This document shows positions 1 to 8,016 of a stretch of DNA of 39,602 bases, one piece after another. The translations under genes and the position numbers were made by a program. Position 1 is the first letter of the stretch, and every line of letters begins with the position of its first letter. The notes beneath the pieces are model-generated. The model had not been told where the DNA came from and ran no database searches. It saw only the letters and a program-made list of their open reading frames with translations. This stretch comes from Faecalicoccus sp. Lineage in GTDB: Bacteria; Bacillota_I; Bacilli_A; Erysipelotrichales; Erysipelotrichaceae. The DNA lies in assembly GCA_017941505.1 (NCBI GenBank), contig JAGAWH010000004.1, forward strand, positions 1 through 39,602, given 5' to 3'.

Positions 1-852
1 GATACTCAGACTGCGTATATCACAGCTTTGAATTTTGGAATTTATAAAGATCATGATTTAACCAAAAAAGCGTTTGAAAACCGCCTCTATAAAGACTGCT
101 ACAAAATTAAGGGAGGCTTTGTCGGAGCTCCTCAGTTATGTCGTATTTTGAGTGAACAGGGTATGGATGAAGTTGCGCTGTACTTCCTGTTACAGGACCA
201 GTATCCGGGATGGATGCACTGTATCAATTTAGGGGCAACGACAGTATGGGAGAGATGGAATTCGGTATTGGATGATGGAATGATTTCCGGTATATCCATG
301 AATTCATTAAACCATTATGCCTATGGTACCGTTCTTCAATATGTGATTGAACATATTGCCGGTATTAAGGCAATAAAGCCGGGATTTAAAAAGGCACTGA
401 TCAAACCGTATATCACACCGCGGATCGGATCGATGGAAATAGAATTGGATACGCCGTACGGAGAATATGAAATTGAATGGGTAATCAAGGAAGATGGAAC
501 AGTAGAAGTGGAAGTGGAAGTACCATTTGATGGAAATGCCCGTCTTGAACTGCCTGGCTTAGATCCAATGGAGTTAGGTCCGGGAGAATATGAATATACT
601 TTAGATTTGAATATGGATATCCATGCCCGCTATCATAATATGACTTTTATGAAAGAGTTATGGGAAGATGCAGAAGCGATGGAGATTATTCAAAAGTACA
701 GCCCGGTTATCTACGGCAAGATGCGGGATAAAGATCTGGATTTCTTAAATGATACACTTGGAAGTCTTTCGCCGATGCCTTTTGCGGGTATCTTTGAAGA
801 AGATGTGATGCACATCAAGGAAGAAATTCTGAATCTAAAAGATAATAAATAA
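1..852 (+). CDS. alpha-L-rhamnosidase-like glycoside hydrolase (GH78), C-terminal part
   Basis: The reading frame is open from base 1 (DTQTAYITALNFG), so the gene begins upstream of the window; the TTG at 28 is not its start. About 283 residues are visible. The motifs TQTAY, GAPQL, ATTVWERW and SLNHYAYG are typical of the (alpha/alpha)6 barrel of GH78 alpha-L-rhamnosidases, which release terminal rhamnose from glycans and plant glycosides; the Glu in WERW lies in the active-site region of that family. A beta-sandwich tail follows (PYITPRIGSMEIELDTPYGE). About 70 further residues after that tail are rich in Asp, Glu and Met and I do not recognise them. No signal peptide can be judged because the N-terminus is missing. 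Family assignment is good; the exact substrate is inferred. Confidence 0.85.
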   Translation, partial: DTQTAYITALNFGIYKDHDLTKKAFENRLYKDCYKIKGGFVGAPQLCRILSEQGMDEVALYFLLQDQYPGWMHCINLGATTVWERWNSVLDDGMISGISMNSLNHYAYGTVLQYVIEHIAGIKAIKPGFKKALIKPYITPRIGSMEIELDTPYGEYEIEWVIKEDGTVEVEVEVPFDGNARLELPGLDPMELGPGEYEYTLDLNMDIHARYHNMTFMKELWEDAEAMEIIQKYSPVIYGKMRDKDLDFLNDTLGSLSPMPFAGIFEEDVMHIKEEILNLKDNK

Positions 853-940
853 TATAAGATGATTGATAATTGGTATACTTTCTAGTATGGTGGAAGTAGA
901 AAAAGACAGAACATCTGTCAAAATATAGGAGGTATATTTA

Positions 941-1876
941 ATGAAAAAAGTAGTTGTGATTGGTGGCGGTGTATTAGGAAGCCAGATTGCCTATCAAAGC
1001 GCATATTGCGGATTTGATGTAACAATTTGGTTAAGAAGTGAAGCTTCTATCGGAAGAAGTCAGCCAAAAGTAGACCGTCTCCATAAGGTATATGCCGGTG
1101 CTTTAGCACTGATGAATACCGATGAAGGTAAACTGCCACAGAATTGGTGCAATGGTTTGGCATCCAAAGATGACTTTGATTATGAAAAATGTCTGGAAGC
1201 CAACGAAAATGCCTATAAGAATTTAAAGATGGAACTCGATTTAGAGAAGGCATTAAAGGGTGCTTATATTGTGATTGAATCTTTGGCAGAAGATCCTGTG
1301 GCAAAAACAGAATTCTATAAAAAGGCTGCTCCGTTACTGGATGAAGATACGATTTTAGTAACAAATACATCCACTTTACTTCCATCGATGTTTGCCGAAG
1401 CAACCGGACGTCCGGAAAAATATCTGGCACTTCACTTTGCGAACAATATCTGGTATGGAAATACGGCAGAAGTTATGGGACAGGCAAAGACAGAACAGAA
1501 ATACTACGATGAAGTGGTAGAATTTGCCAAACAGATCCGCATGGTTCCGCTCTGCCTGAAAAAGGAACAGCCGGGATATATCTTAAATACATTATTGGTA
1601 CCATTCTTGAATGCTGGCATGTATTTATGGGCTGCTGATATCTCAGATCCTGCAACCATCGATTTAACATGGCGTTTGGCAACAGGTGCTCCTAACGGTC
1701 CGTTCCAGATTCTGGATGTAGTCGGTGTAACAACCGCCTACAACATTGCGGCTATGAAGCCGGGACATGATGATCCTACAAAACCGGAAGGTATGATTTA
1801 CTTAAAATTAAAAGAAATGATCGATGCCGGCAAGTTAGGTGTAAATGCCGGAGAAGGCTTCTATAAGTACAAATAG
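941..1876 (+). CDS. 3-hydroxyacyl-CoA dehydrogenase family protein
   Basis: 311 residues, ATG preceded by AGGAGG at about 8 bases. The N-terminal Rossmann fold carries the dinucleotide motif GGGVLGSQIA (residues 8-17). IESLAED and ITNTS-like strands (NTSTL, 142-146) follow, then the region of the catalytic His (ALHFAN, His165), and a C-terminal helical dimerisation domain (GYILNTLL, GPFQILDVVG, GEGFYKYK). These are features of 3-hydroxybutyryl-CoA and related L-3-hydroxyacyl-CoA dehydrogenases, which oxidise 3-hydroxyacyl-CoA with NAD(P). The usual HFFNP is HFANN here, so the substrate may differ. No other beta-oxidation or butyrate gene is nearby. It ends at its own terminator (1886-1916). 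Confidence 0.85.
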   Translation: MKKVVVIGGGVLGSQIAYQSAYCGFDVTIWLRSEASIGRSQPKVDRLHKVYAGALALMNTDEGKLPQNWCNGLASKDDFDYEKCLEANENAYKNLKMELDLEKALKGAYIVIESLAEDPVAKTEFYKKAAPLLDEDTILVTNTSTLLPSMFAEATGRPEKYLALHFANNIWYGNTAEVMGQAKTEQKYYDEVVEFAKQIRMVPLCLKKEQPGYILNTLLVPFLNAGMYLWAADISDPATIDLTWRLATGAPNGPFQILDVVGVTTAYNIAAMKPGHDDPTKPEGMIYLKLKEMIDAGKLGVNAGEGFYKYK

Positions 1877-1885
1877 TTTAATTAG

Positions 1886-1916
1886 CGGTGTGGCAAAAAC
1901 CATACCGTTTTTTTTT
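1886..1916 (+). terminator. rho-independent terminator after the hydroxyacyl-CoA dehydrogenase gene
   Basis: The 8-bp stem CGGTGTGG / CCATACCG (1886-1893 with 1900-1907, one G-U pair) has a CAAAAA loop and is followed directly by nine T. Confidence 0.85.
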
Positions 1917-2027
1917 GTAACCGACTGATTTTAGATATAATACGATAGCAGATTTAATATTTTAAAGTAATTAACAACATTATGAGGTAAGATATAAAAT
2001 ATGAATGAATGACAGGAGGCAATCATC

Positions 2028-2510
2028 ATGATACAAATACAAATTAAAGAGGAATCGCAATTATATAATCAGCTTGATCCAAACAGAAATAGAGTCAATG
2101 AGGAAGTTTATAACTATTTAAAGTCTTACTGTACAGAATCAGAGTCAAAGAAACATGAATTTGATAAGCTGCATATTATTTCAGATGAGTCGGTTGATGC
2201 CCATGACTTTAAAAGAGCACTTCATGACACCATAAGAAGGGAGCAGGAAGGTCTTGAATGTCAAATTGCGACGAATAAAAGAAGAGCTATTTGGGGGTAT
2301 ATTGTTGGTGTAGCCCTTAGTATTGCCGGGGTTTTGATTGCTTCTCTAACAGATAAAGTTCTTTTGGCATTGGTTTCTTTTTTTGGAACCATGGTCTTAA
2401 ATGAAGCTGTCGCCATCTCAACTAAGATTATTCCGGATATCAAACAATCGAAGAGTCGATTAAACCCGTTATTAAATTGTGAAATAGAAGTATCAGTCAC
2501 CCAAAAATAA
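2028..2510 (+). CDS. small membrane protein of unknown function
   Basis: 160 residues, ATG with AGGAGG 8 bases upstream. The first 80 residues are polar and charged, with a helical look. Two adjacent hydrophobic segments follow (about residues 86-106, YIVGVALSIAGVLIASL, and 108-130, LLALVSFFGTMVLNEAVAI). The tail is short and basic (DIKQSKSRLN). I do not recognise the family. The topology suggests a cytoplasmic N-terminal domain anchored by a hairpin of two helices. It stands alone between two terminators (1886-1916 and 2540-2565), so it is probably monocistronic. Confidence 0.7.
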   Translation: MIQIQIKEESQLYNQLDPNRNRVNEEVYNYLKSYCTESESKKHEFDKLHIISDESVDAHDFKRALHDTIRREQEGLECQIATNKRRAIWGYIVGVALSIAGVLIASLTDKVLLALVSFFGTMVLNEAVAISTKIIPDIKQSKSRLNPLLNCEIEVSVTQK

Positions 2511-2539
2511 ATAATCAATAAAATCTCTCTTAAGTGTTT

Positions 2540-2565
2540 CCGCTCGTTGTTTAGAGCGGTTTTTT
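2540..2565 (+). terminator. rho-independent terminator
   Basis: The 6-bp stem CCGCTC / GAGCGG (2540-2545 with 2554-2559) is followed by six T. The stretch 2566-2782 holds no gene I can support and contains only AT-rich upstream sequence of the esterase gene. Confidence 0.85.
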
Positions 2566-2782
2566 ATTTAAATCTACGCTTTCAGATTTCATTTGAATCG
2601 TACATCGAATTTTCAATGAGCTCACCAACATAACCAAACAGAAATGAACATAGATAAGAATCTAAATTAAAAGACTAAAACATATAAGTATACAGTTTTG
2701 ATGGTGATTATCTCTTTGTATTGAAGTTTAAAGAATTTCTATTAAATGATAAAATGATTTCACAACAAAGGAGAAGATCATC

Positions 2783-3571
2783 ATGGCATTTTTTGAAGTT
2801 GAATTTAAATCTGAGACCTTAAAAAGATCTGTACTGTTCAATGTGATTTTACCTGTCGAAAAATATAAAGGGCCTTATCCGACGCTTTATCTGCTTCATG
2901 GATTAACGGATAACCGTAATGGCTGGCTTCACAATACAAGAATTCGCATGTGGGCGGAAGATATGGGTCTTGCGGTGGCAATGCCTTCCGGAGAAAACAC
3001 ATTTTATATGGATGTGTTAGTAAAAGATGGAGCTCTGGGTGATTTTGGAGAATATATCGGTAAAGAACTTGTGAATATCACAAGAGAAATGTTTCCTTTA
3101 TCGGATAAAAGAGAAGATACATTTATCGGTGGATTATCCATGGGTGGTTTTGGTGCCTGCAGAAATGGTTTGAAATACAACGATGTCTTTTCTAAAGTAG
3201 CTGTTTTATCCGGTGCCCTTCATTTCTTTGAATATCCGCGTGAGTGGGTAGAAACAACAGGAAATACGGTTGGTGAAGCCCGAAACTTCGGCAACCTGGA
3301 TGAAACGGAAAATACGGATCGAAATCCTCGTTATCTAATCAAGCAGATTAAAAATGATCCGGCTCAAAGCTTTCCTGATTTTTATATTGCGTGCGGCCTG
3401 CAGGATCATCTGCTAAATGCCAACCAATCTATTGCCGGCGCATTAAAGGATGCCGGAGCGAATGTAGTATATGAAGATGGCGAAGGAATCCATGACTGGG
3501 GTTTCTGGGATGAATATATCCAGCATGTGTTGAAGTGGCTGGATATCCACATGGAAGATAAGGCGAAATAA
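2783..3571 (+). CDS. estA: tributyrin-type esterase, alpha/beta hydrolase of the esterase D family
   Basis: 262 residues, close to the ~260 of lactococcal and streptococcal EstA; AAGGAG upstream of the ATG. It has the alpha/beta hydrolase fold: oxyanion-loop motif LLHGLTDN (37-44), nucleophile elbow GLSMG (Ser119), acid Asp208 in GLQDH and His237 in HDWGFWDE. HDW followed by W is characteristic of the esterase D / S-formylglutathione hydrolase family. No signal peptide, so it is cytoplasmic. Expected role: hydrolysis of short-chain acyl esters. S-formylglutathione hydrolysis is less likely because no glutathione-dependent formaldehyde dehydrogenase is nearby. Monocistronic, ending in a terminator at 3581-3610. 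The gene symbol is by similarity. Confidence 0.88.
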   Translation: MAFFEVEFKSETLKRSVLFNVILPVEKYKGPYPTLYLLHGLTDNRNGWLHNTRIRMWAEDMGLAVAMPSGENTFYMDVLVKDGALGDFGEYIGKELVNITREMFPLSDKREDTFIGGLSMGGFGACRNGLKYNDVFSKVAVLSGALHFFEYPREWVETTGNTVGEARNFGNLDETENTDRNPRYLIKQIKNDPAQSFPDFYIACGLQDHLLNANQSIAGALKDAGANVVYEDGEGIHDWGFWDEYIQHVLKWLDIHMEDKAK

Positions 3572-3580
3572 TAAGAGAAT

Positions 3581-3610
3581 AACGGTGTAACGGAGGTTAT
3601 GCCGTTTTTT
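3581..3610 (+). terminator. rho-independent terminator after the esterase gene
   Basis: An 11-bp stem AACGGTGTAAC / GTTATGCCGTT (3581-3591 with 3596-3606, two G-U pairs) has a GGAG loop and a T run. Confidence 0.85.
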
Positions 3611-3733
3611 GATTGTAAAAATTAATCATATATAAGGCACTTGCAGAATGATGGATGTGGTACATTATTGATAAATAAAAACAGGAAACTTAGCAGGAGT
3701 TATAAAATAAACTCTAAAATGAAAGAGGATATT

Positions 3734-4357
3734 ATGAATATAAATACACTTAACATACTTTCTGATGCCATATCGGATGTAGGCTCCTGGCATTGGTGGT
3801 TTATAAAAGATGACATGGTTCAAATCCAATTTTGCGATATTCAGCTTTATGACAATTCAAGACCGGAGAAAGAAGCCCATACTACAGATGTACTTGCGGT
3901 TCGTTTCTATGGTCACTCCTTTGCGGTATTTTTAGATAATCTGGATGAGAAAAATTGGCATATAAAACTTCAAGATGATGATTCTATCCTTTATCCGATA
4001 GAGCCATGTAGTTTGACTTTCGACAACAGAAAAGAAGCAGAATTATTGTTTAACGATTATAAGAATAAAACACCTGTAAAAGACTTTATCAATGAGGACA
4101 CACTTCTATCTGCAAAACATATCCTCTGTTTTCGGTGTGGTGATGTAGGACTTATCGCCGGTGGTGATCAAATTGTAGTAGCAGGTCAAAACGGGGAGTA
4201 TACAGAAGAGGAAATAATAACAGCTTCTAAGAAATGGTGGGATTATTGGGAAGATTATTGGAAAGTAAGAGGAACCAAAGAGGCGTATTCAAAAGATTAT
4301 GTTTGTGAAATTACGATTCCGATTGTTGATGATGAAATGGGGATAGAGAATGAATAA
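3734..4357 (+). CDS. protein of unknown function
   Basis: 207 residues from the ATG at 3734, which has AAGAGG 5 bases upstream; an in-frame extension to 3641 lacks a ribosome-binding site and does not look coding. The protein is soluble, acidic and rich in Trp, with clusters SWHWWF near the start and KWWDYWEDYW near residue 170. No signal peptide or membrane segment. I do not recognise the family. Its stop overlaps the next start (ATGAATAA, 4350-4357), so the two are translationally coupled and probably work together. The pair precedes a HipA-like kinase and an Imm5-like protein, so a conflict or immunity role is possible, but that is inference from position only. Confidence 0.7.
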   Translation: MNINTLNILSDAISDVGSWHWWFIKDDMVQIQFCDIQLYDNSRPEKEAHTTDVLAVRFYGHSFAVFLDNLDEKNWHIKLQDDDSILYPIEPCSLTFDNRKEAELLFNDYKNKTPVKDFINEDTLLSAKHILCFRCGDVGLIAGGDQIVVAGQNGEYTEEEIITASKKWWDYWEDYWKVRGTKEAYSKDYVCEITIPIVDDEMGIENE

Positions 4358-4850
4358 ATTAATCACTCCTTTTGGAGAAATACAGATCTTAATAGATGGA
4401 ATATCTGTTCCTTACGCTGCCAAAGAAGGCAGAAAATATGATGGTTTATGTTCTAATGTTTTGGGAAGGTATCAAATAAAAATCTCTTTTGTCCCGGATG
4501 GAAAGGAACATCAAATTGCCTGTATATTTAATCCTTCCGGTTTGTATGAAAGAATGACGGAAAGCGGGGAGTATCTGGAATGCCAGAGCTTTTATAATAG
4601 TGAACGATATAAAATGTCCATTGGACTTGAATTTGATGAAGGAGATGAAGGGTGGATACATAATAAATACGACTATGATATCGCTTATCTGGAAAACGGA
4701 ATGGCTTACCGCATTGAATCTCATACTAAAACCAAGGAATATGTATTCGGACTCTGCTGGATTGATGATGTTGGATGGAACGATCCGATTGATGATAATG
4801 ACCGGGATGTCGAAACATGGTTTGGAGCTGATCCTACATTAGCTTTGTGA
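4350..4850 (+). CDS. acidic protein of unknown function, coupled to the preceding gene
   Basis: 166 residues. The ATG at 4350 lies inside the last codons of the upstream gene (8-bp overlap), with GGGGAT as a weak ribosome-binding site. The protein is acidic, aromatic-rich and mostly beta-like (ITPFGEIQILIDG, YQIKISFVPDG), ending WFGADPTLAL. No membrane segment. I do not recognise the family. Size, acidity and a tandem overlapping partner are typical of many orphan immunity proteins, but nothing in the sequence proves that. Confidence 0.7.
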   Translation: MNKLITPFGEIQILIDGISVPYAAKEGRKYDGLCSNVLGRYQIKISFVPDGKEHQIACIFNPSGLYERMTESGEYLECQSFYNSERYKMSIGLEFDEGDEGWIHNKYDYDIAYLENGMAYRIESHTKTKEYVFGLCWIDDVGWNDPIDDNDRDVETWFGADPTLAL

Positions 4851-4912
4851 ATACCTGAATCGGGATTTGTGATACTATTTATTAGACATGAACGGTTGGG
4901 AGGTAGGCTAGA

Positions 4913-6043
4913 ATGACTTATTTGATCAAGCATAAGAATACACCGATCATTGAGTTTGAAGTTATGGAAAATACTGCGGTTCCCAGGCTTCATATCCTTT
5001 GGGTAACCAATGAAACACATCTGCTTCCTCTTGATTTGAAGCTGTCCGATGAAGGTTTAAGTCAGTGGATCAAACACAGAACTATACCGAAAAACAGGGC
5101 GTTTGTAGATAGTTTCCTATACAAATGTGGGCTAAACATTAATCGACCGATGGATATTATTTCAGTTTCAAAAGGATTATCCTTAAATGATGTATATTGG
5201 GTAGTCACGGATGATTTCCATGGTTTATTTGAAAACTATAATCTTTACGAAAATAAATTCAGCAGCATTCTGGCATTAATTGCGCTTACGGGTTACGGAT
5301 CATCTGTTCGCTCTTCACTGGTCTCAAGCCCCGAATTTACCACAAATGGCGCACTTCCAAAATGTTGGAGAAGAATCAATGGCAAAATCTATCTGTACAA
5401 AGGCGGAGTTACAGGATTTTCAAACTCAGGTTTTGAACCGTATTCAGAGTTTTATGCCTCGGAAATTGCGAAAGCGATGGGTGTGAACGCTATTGAGTAT
5501 CGTTTATCCAAATGGAAAGGGACATTATGTTCTACATGTGAATTGTTCACCGACTTGAATTATTCATTTGTGCCGATAGGAAACATCATAACATCCGGCT
5601 CAATGCCGGCTGTAAGAGAGTTCTATGAATCAATGGGACAGGAGTTTGTTGATGCGTTAAATGAAATGTTGGTGTTCGATGCGATTATCTGTAACGAAGA
5701 CAGACATTTCAATAATTTTGGTGTATTAGTAGATAATAATTCCAATACAATTGTGAAACCGGCACCTCTTTTTGACCATGGAAATTCATTGTTTCATTTT
5801 GTTCCATTAGATTCTTTAGAGTCAGAAGAAGCGTTTGATGAATATGCTGCATCGCGTTTACCTCGTACATATGACAACTTCATTGACCAGGCTAAATCAG
5901 TTATGACAGATAAAAATCGTGAGCAGATACGTCATCTTTTGACGTATCAGTTAAAAAAGAATCCAAGATATAATGTTTCGGAACAGAGATATAAGCTGCT
6001 CTCGAATCAAATACAAAAAAGAGCTCGATTATTGTTGAAATAG
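4913..6043 (+). CDS. HipA-like serine/threonine kinase domain protein without HipB
   Basis: 376 residues; GGGAGG lies 8 bases before the ATG. The C-terminal half matches the HipA kinase fold: ATP-binding Lys163 in YLYKGG, catalytic-loop motif CNEDRHFNNFG (260-270, Asp263, Asn267/268) and metal-binding PLFDHGNS (Asp288, the DFG equivalent). The N-terminal ~120 residues differ from E. coli HipA and include LSLNDVYWV, which I recall from a stand-alone Firmicutes HipA-like subgroup. HipA kinases phosphorylate glutamyl-tRNA synthetase or other targets and cause growth arrest. No HTH HipB antitoxin is adjacent. The next gene downstream (6113) encodes an Imm5-like protein that could be a partner. 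Kinase family is well supported; toxin activity is not. Confidence 0.85.
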   Translation: MTYLIKHKNTPIIEFEVMENTAVPRLHILWVTNETHLLPLDLKLSDEGLSQWIKHRTIPKNRAFVDSFLYKCGLNINRPMDIISVSKGLSLNDVYWVVTDDFHGLFENYNLYENKFSSILALIALTGYGSSVRSSLVSSPEFTTNGALPKCWRRINGKIYLYKGGVTGFSNSGFEPYSEFYASEIAKAMGVNAIEYRLSKWKGTLCSTCELFTDLNYSFVPIGNIITSGSMPAVREFYESMGQEFVDALNEMLVFDAIICNEDRHFNNFGVLVDNNSNTIVKPAPLFDHGNSLFHFVPLDSLESEEAFDEYAASRLPRTYDNFIDQAKSVMTDKNREQIRHLLTYQLKKNPRYNVSEQRYKLLSNQIQKRARLLLK

Positions 6044-6112
6044 GATATTTTAAGGGTATCTTCCGAATTGGCCGGCCAATAGTTGAATCTGAATTTGATG
6101 GAGGCATATCCT

Positions 6113-6583
6113 ATGACAAAACCCAAGATAAAAATGAATGATGATCCAAAATTAAGGGAAGTGCTGGATCAAGAATATGAGACAGCTTCGCAAGTACAGT
6201 TATGTAAATATGTACTGATGTTGGCGGCACATATCCGTGAATTAGTAGATTTTTCGAATCTCGATAATAAGATTATTGATGAAGGTCTTTTCATAAATGA
6301 ACAGTGGCAAAAAGGGAAAGTGCGGGTTCATGAGCTCAGACAGGCAAGCTTTAAAATTCATAAGCTCGCAAAGACAAGTGAAGATGCTCTTATTAGTACA
6401 GCACTTAGAGTGACCGGTCATGCGGTTGCGGCAGGGCATATGAAAGAACATGCCATGGTGGCTTCTGATTATGCCATAAAGGTGATTAACTTAAAGTATC
6501 CTATGGATATGGAAGCAGTAAAGAAAGAACGTCTTTGGCAAATTGATGAACTGAAAGAAATCAAAAATAGCCTACATGTCTAA
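6113..6583 (+). CDS. Imm5-like putative immunity protein
   Basis: 156 residues from the ATG at 6113, which has GGAGG 10 bases upstream; a TTG at 6083 would add ten residues but lacks a ribosome-binding site. The protein is all-helical. The segment RVHELRQASFKIHKLA then GHAVAAGHMKEHAMVASDYA matches the helical core I recall for the Imm-5-like putative immunity domain, whose hallmark is repeated Ala/His helices of the form GHAVA-x-AHxxxHA. Proteins of this family occur beside polymorphic toxins or alone in Bacillota. No toxin gene is visible in the window, and the nearest partner is the HipA-like kinase 69 bp upstream. Family call is moderate; function is inferred. Confidence 0.65.
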   Translation: MTKPKIKMNDDPKLREVLDQEYETASQVQLCKYVLMLAAHIRELVDFSNLDNKIIDEGLFINEQWQKGKVRVHELRQASFKIHKLAKTSEDALISTALRVTGHAVAAGHMKEHAMVASDYAIKVINLKYPMDMEAVKKERLWQIDELKEIKNSLHV

Positions 6584-6626
6584 TCAGGAATGAGAATGGA
6601 ATACGATAAAACGCATGATACAATTT

Positions 6627-6809
6627 TCATACACCACAGCGTTTTTCCAATTCTCCTTCAACCTCGTTTGCGGAAATGACACGACCCGCTAAGACATCAT
6701 CCATGCCGAGCTTCAATTGTTCATCCAATTTTTCTGTTAACAGATTCACTGACAGTTCATTTTGGGCTTCTATTTCGGAGTCAAAATCGGTAGTTTTAAT
6801 CTTAGTCAT
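6627..6809 (-). CDS. RelB-like antitoxin, orphan
   Basis: 60 residues, with AAGGAGG about 7 bases before the ATG on the minus strand. The C-terminal half (DEQLKLGMDDVLAGRVISA, then EVEGELEKR) resembles the degenerate C-terminal toxin-neutralising segment shared by RelB-type antitoxins, in which a GxxDxxAGRV-xxxEV pattern is common. Downstream on the same strand only 43 bp separate it from a convergent gene, so there is no room for a RelE/ParE toxin, and none lies upstream. It is either an orphan antitoxin or the remainder of a lost module. No clear ribbon-helix-helix is visible in the N-terminal 25 residues. Confidence 0.6.
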   Translation of the reverse strand: MTKIKTTDFDSEIEAQNELSVNLLTEKLDEQLKLGMDDVLAGRVISANEVEGELEKRCGV

Positions 6810-7027
6810 GATAAGTACCTCCTTTTCAACTAAATTATATATTTATTTTGTAATAAAATCGATAGTACAAACAGAAATACTTTATTCAAATAAAACCAAA
6901 CTTTAGCGGGGTTTATCCAAAGGTAACCGGGGAAAAAAAGAATACTTTTGTTATCAACAAGTCAGGGTGAGGCAAAAGAAAAGCGTAAATTACCCGGTAG
7001 GATTATAATGTGAGCGAGGTGATAGAT

Positions 7028-7957
7028 ATGGAGACAATTTATTTTGCCGGAGGATGCTTTTGGGGTGTTCAACATTTCTTTGACCAATTTGATGGAGTAA
7101 TCCAAACAGAAGTCGGATATGCCAACGGGCCGGATGCAGAACCTACATATCATGAGGTATGTAATAACAGTGGGCATGTCGAAATAGTCAAGGTTGATTA
7201 TGATCCGAATATCATATCTTTAACCGAGCTGTTGAATTATTATTTTATGATTATCGATCCCTTATCTGTGAATAAGCAGGGAAATGATCGCGGTATTCAA
7301 TATCGAACCGGGATTTATTATACGAATGAATCCTTATTGCCGGAGATAAAAAAAGTATATGAGGACGAAGAAAAGAAGGCAGGATCAAAACTTGCGGTTG
7401 AGGTTGAACCTCTGCGTAATTTCTACAAGGCAGAAAGTTACCATCAAAAATATTTGGATAAAAACCCGGGTGGATACTGTCATATTCCAAAGTCTATGTT
7501 CACATTAAATGAACAAACGGGAAAGGAATCAAAAGAAGAGCTGCGTACCCGTATCGGTGATCTTGCCTATGAGGTGACACAGAACTCGGCAACCGAGCGT
7601 GCTTTTACCGGTAAGTATGATGATTTTTTTGAAAAAGGAATCTATGTAGATGTGGTAAATGGTGAGCCTTTGTTCACATCTTTGGATAAATATAATTCCG
7701 GATGTGGATGGCCTGCCTTCACAAAACCAATCCAAACAGATGCCGTAAAAGAAAAGATGGATTTCTCGCATTTTATGTTTCGAACAGAAGTGCGAAGTAC
7801 AAACGCAAACTCGCATCTTGGGCATGTGTTTAACGATGGTCCAAAGGAAAAAGGAGGACTTCGTTACTGCATTAATTCGGCTGCCTTGCGATTTATTCCC
7901 TATGACAAGCTGGATGAAATGGGATATGGGCAGTATAAATCTTTATTCGATAAGTAA
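7028..7957 (+). CDS. msrAB: bifunctional peptide methionine sulfoxide reductase MsrA/MsrB
   Basis: 309 residues from the ATG at 7028 (GAGGTG 7 bases upstream); the GTG at 7010 lacks a good site. The N-terminal MsrA domain carries the catalytic motif GGCFWG (Cys10) and [14 protein letters not shown], and reduces S-methionine sulfoxide. A linker leads to the MsrB domain (from about residue 170) with [18 protein letters not shown] and the catalytic RYCIN (Cys281), which reduces the R epimer. The A-B domain order and length agree with Firmicutes and streptococcal MsrAB fusions. No signal peptide, so it is cytoplasmic repair of oxidised Met using thioredoxin. Monocistronic, with a weak terminator at its end. 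Confidence 0.95.
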   Translation: METIYFAGGCFWGVQHFFDQFDGVIQTEVGYANGPDAEPTYHEVCNNSGHVEIVKVDYDPNIISLTELLNYYFMIIDPLSVNKQGNDRGIQYRTGIYYTNESLLPEIKKVYEDEEKKAGSKLAVEVEPLRNFYKAESYHQKYLDKNPGGYCHIPKSMFTLNEQTGKESKEELRTRIGDLAYEVTQNSATERAFTGKYDDFFEKGIYVDVVNGEPLFTSLDKYNSGCGWPAFTKPIQTDAVKEKMDFSHFMFRTEVRSTNANSHLGHVFNDGPKEKGGLRYCINSAALRFIPYDKLDEMGYGQYKSLFDK

Positions 7958-7983
7958 TCAGGAGCGCAAAGTTCCTGATTTTA
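7956..7983 (+). terminator. weak terminator after msrAB
   Basis: An 8-bp stem AATCAGGA / TCCTGATT (7956-7963 with 7973-7980) starts within the stop codon. The T tract is short, so termination may rely on the adjacent minus-strand hairpin as well. Confidence 0.55.
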
Positions 7984-7989
7984 TAATAG

Positions 7990-8016
7990 AAAAAACACGG
8001 GAGTTCATCCCGTGTT
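7990..8016 (-). terminator. rho-independent terminator of the metallo-hydrolase/AKR operon
   Basis: The 8-bp stem AACACGGG / CCCGTGTT (7994-8001 with 8009-8016) is followed on the minus strand by six T. The TAA stop of the AKR gene (8015-8017) is part of the stem. Confidence 0.85.

Noticed and set aside
1047..1430. Minus-strand 127-codon ORF inside the hydroxyacyl-CoA dehydrogenase gene
   Set aside because: Shadow of a well-supported gene on the other strand, with no family resemblance.
3641..3733. N-terminal extension of the unknown protein at 3734
   Set aside because: No ribosome-binding site, whereas AAGAGG precedes the ATG at 3734.
5280..5486. Plus-strand 68-codon ORF inside the HipA-like gene
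   Set aside because: Alternative frame of the kinase gene with no coding signals of its own.
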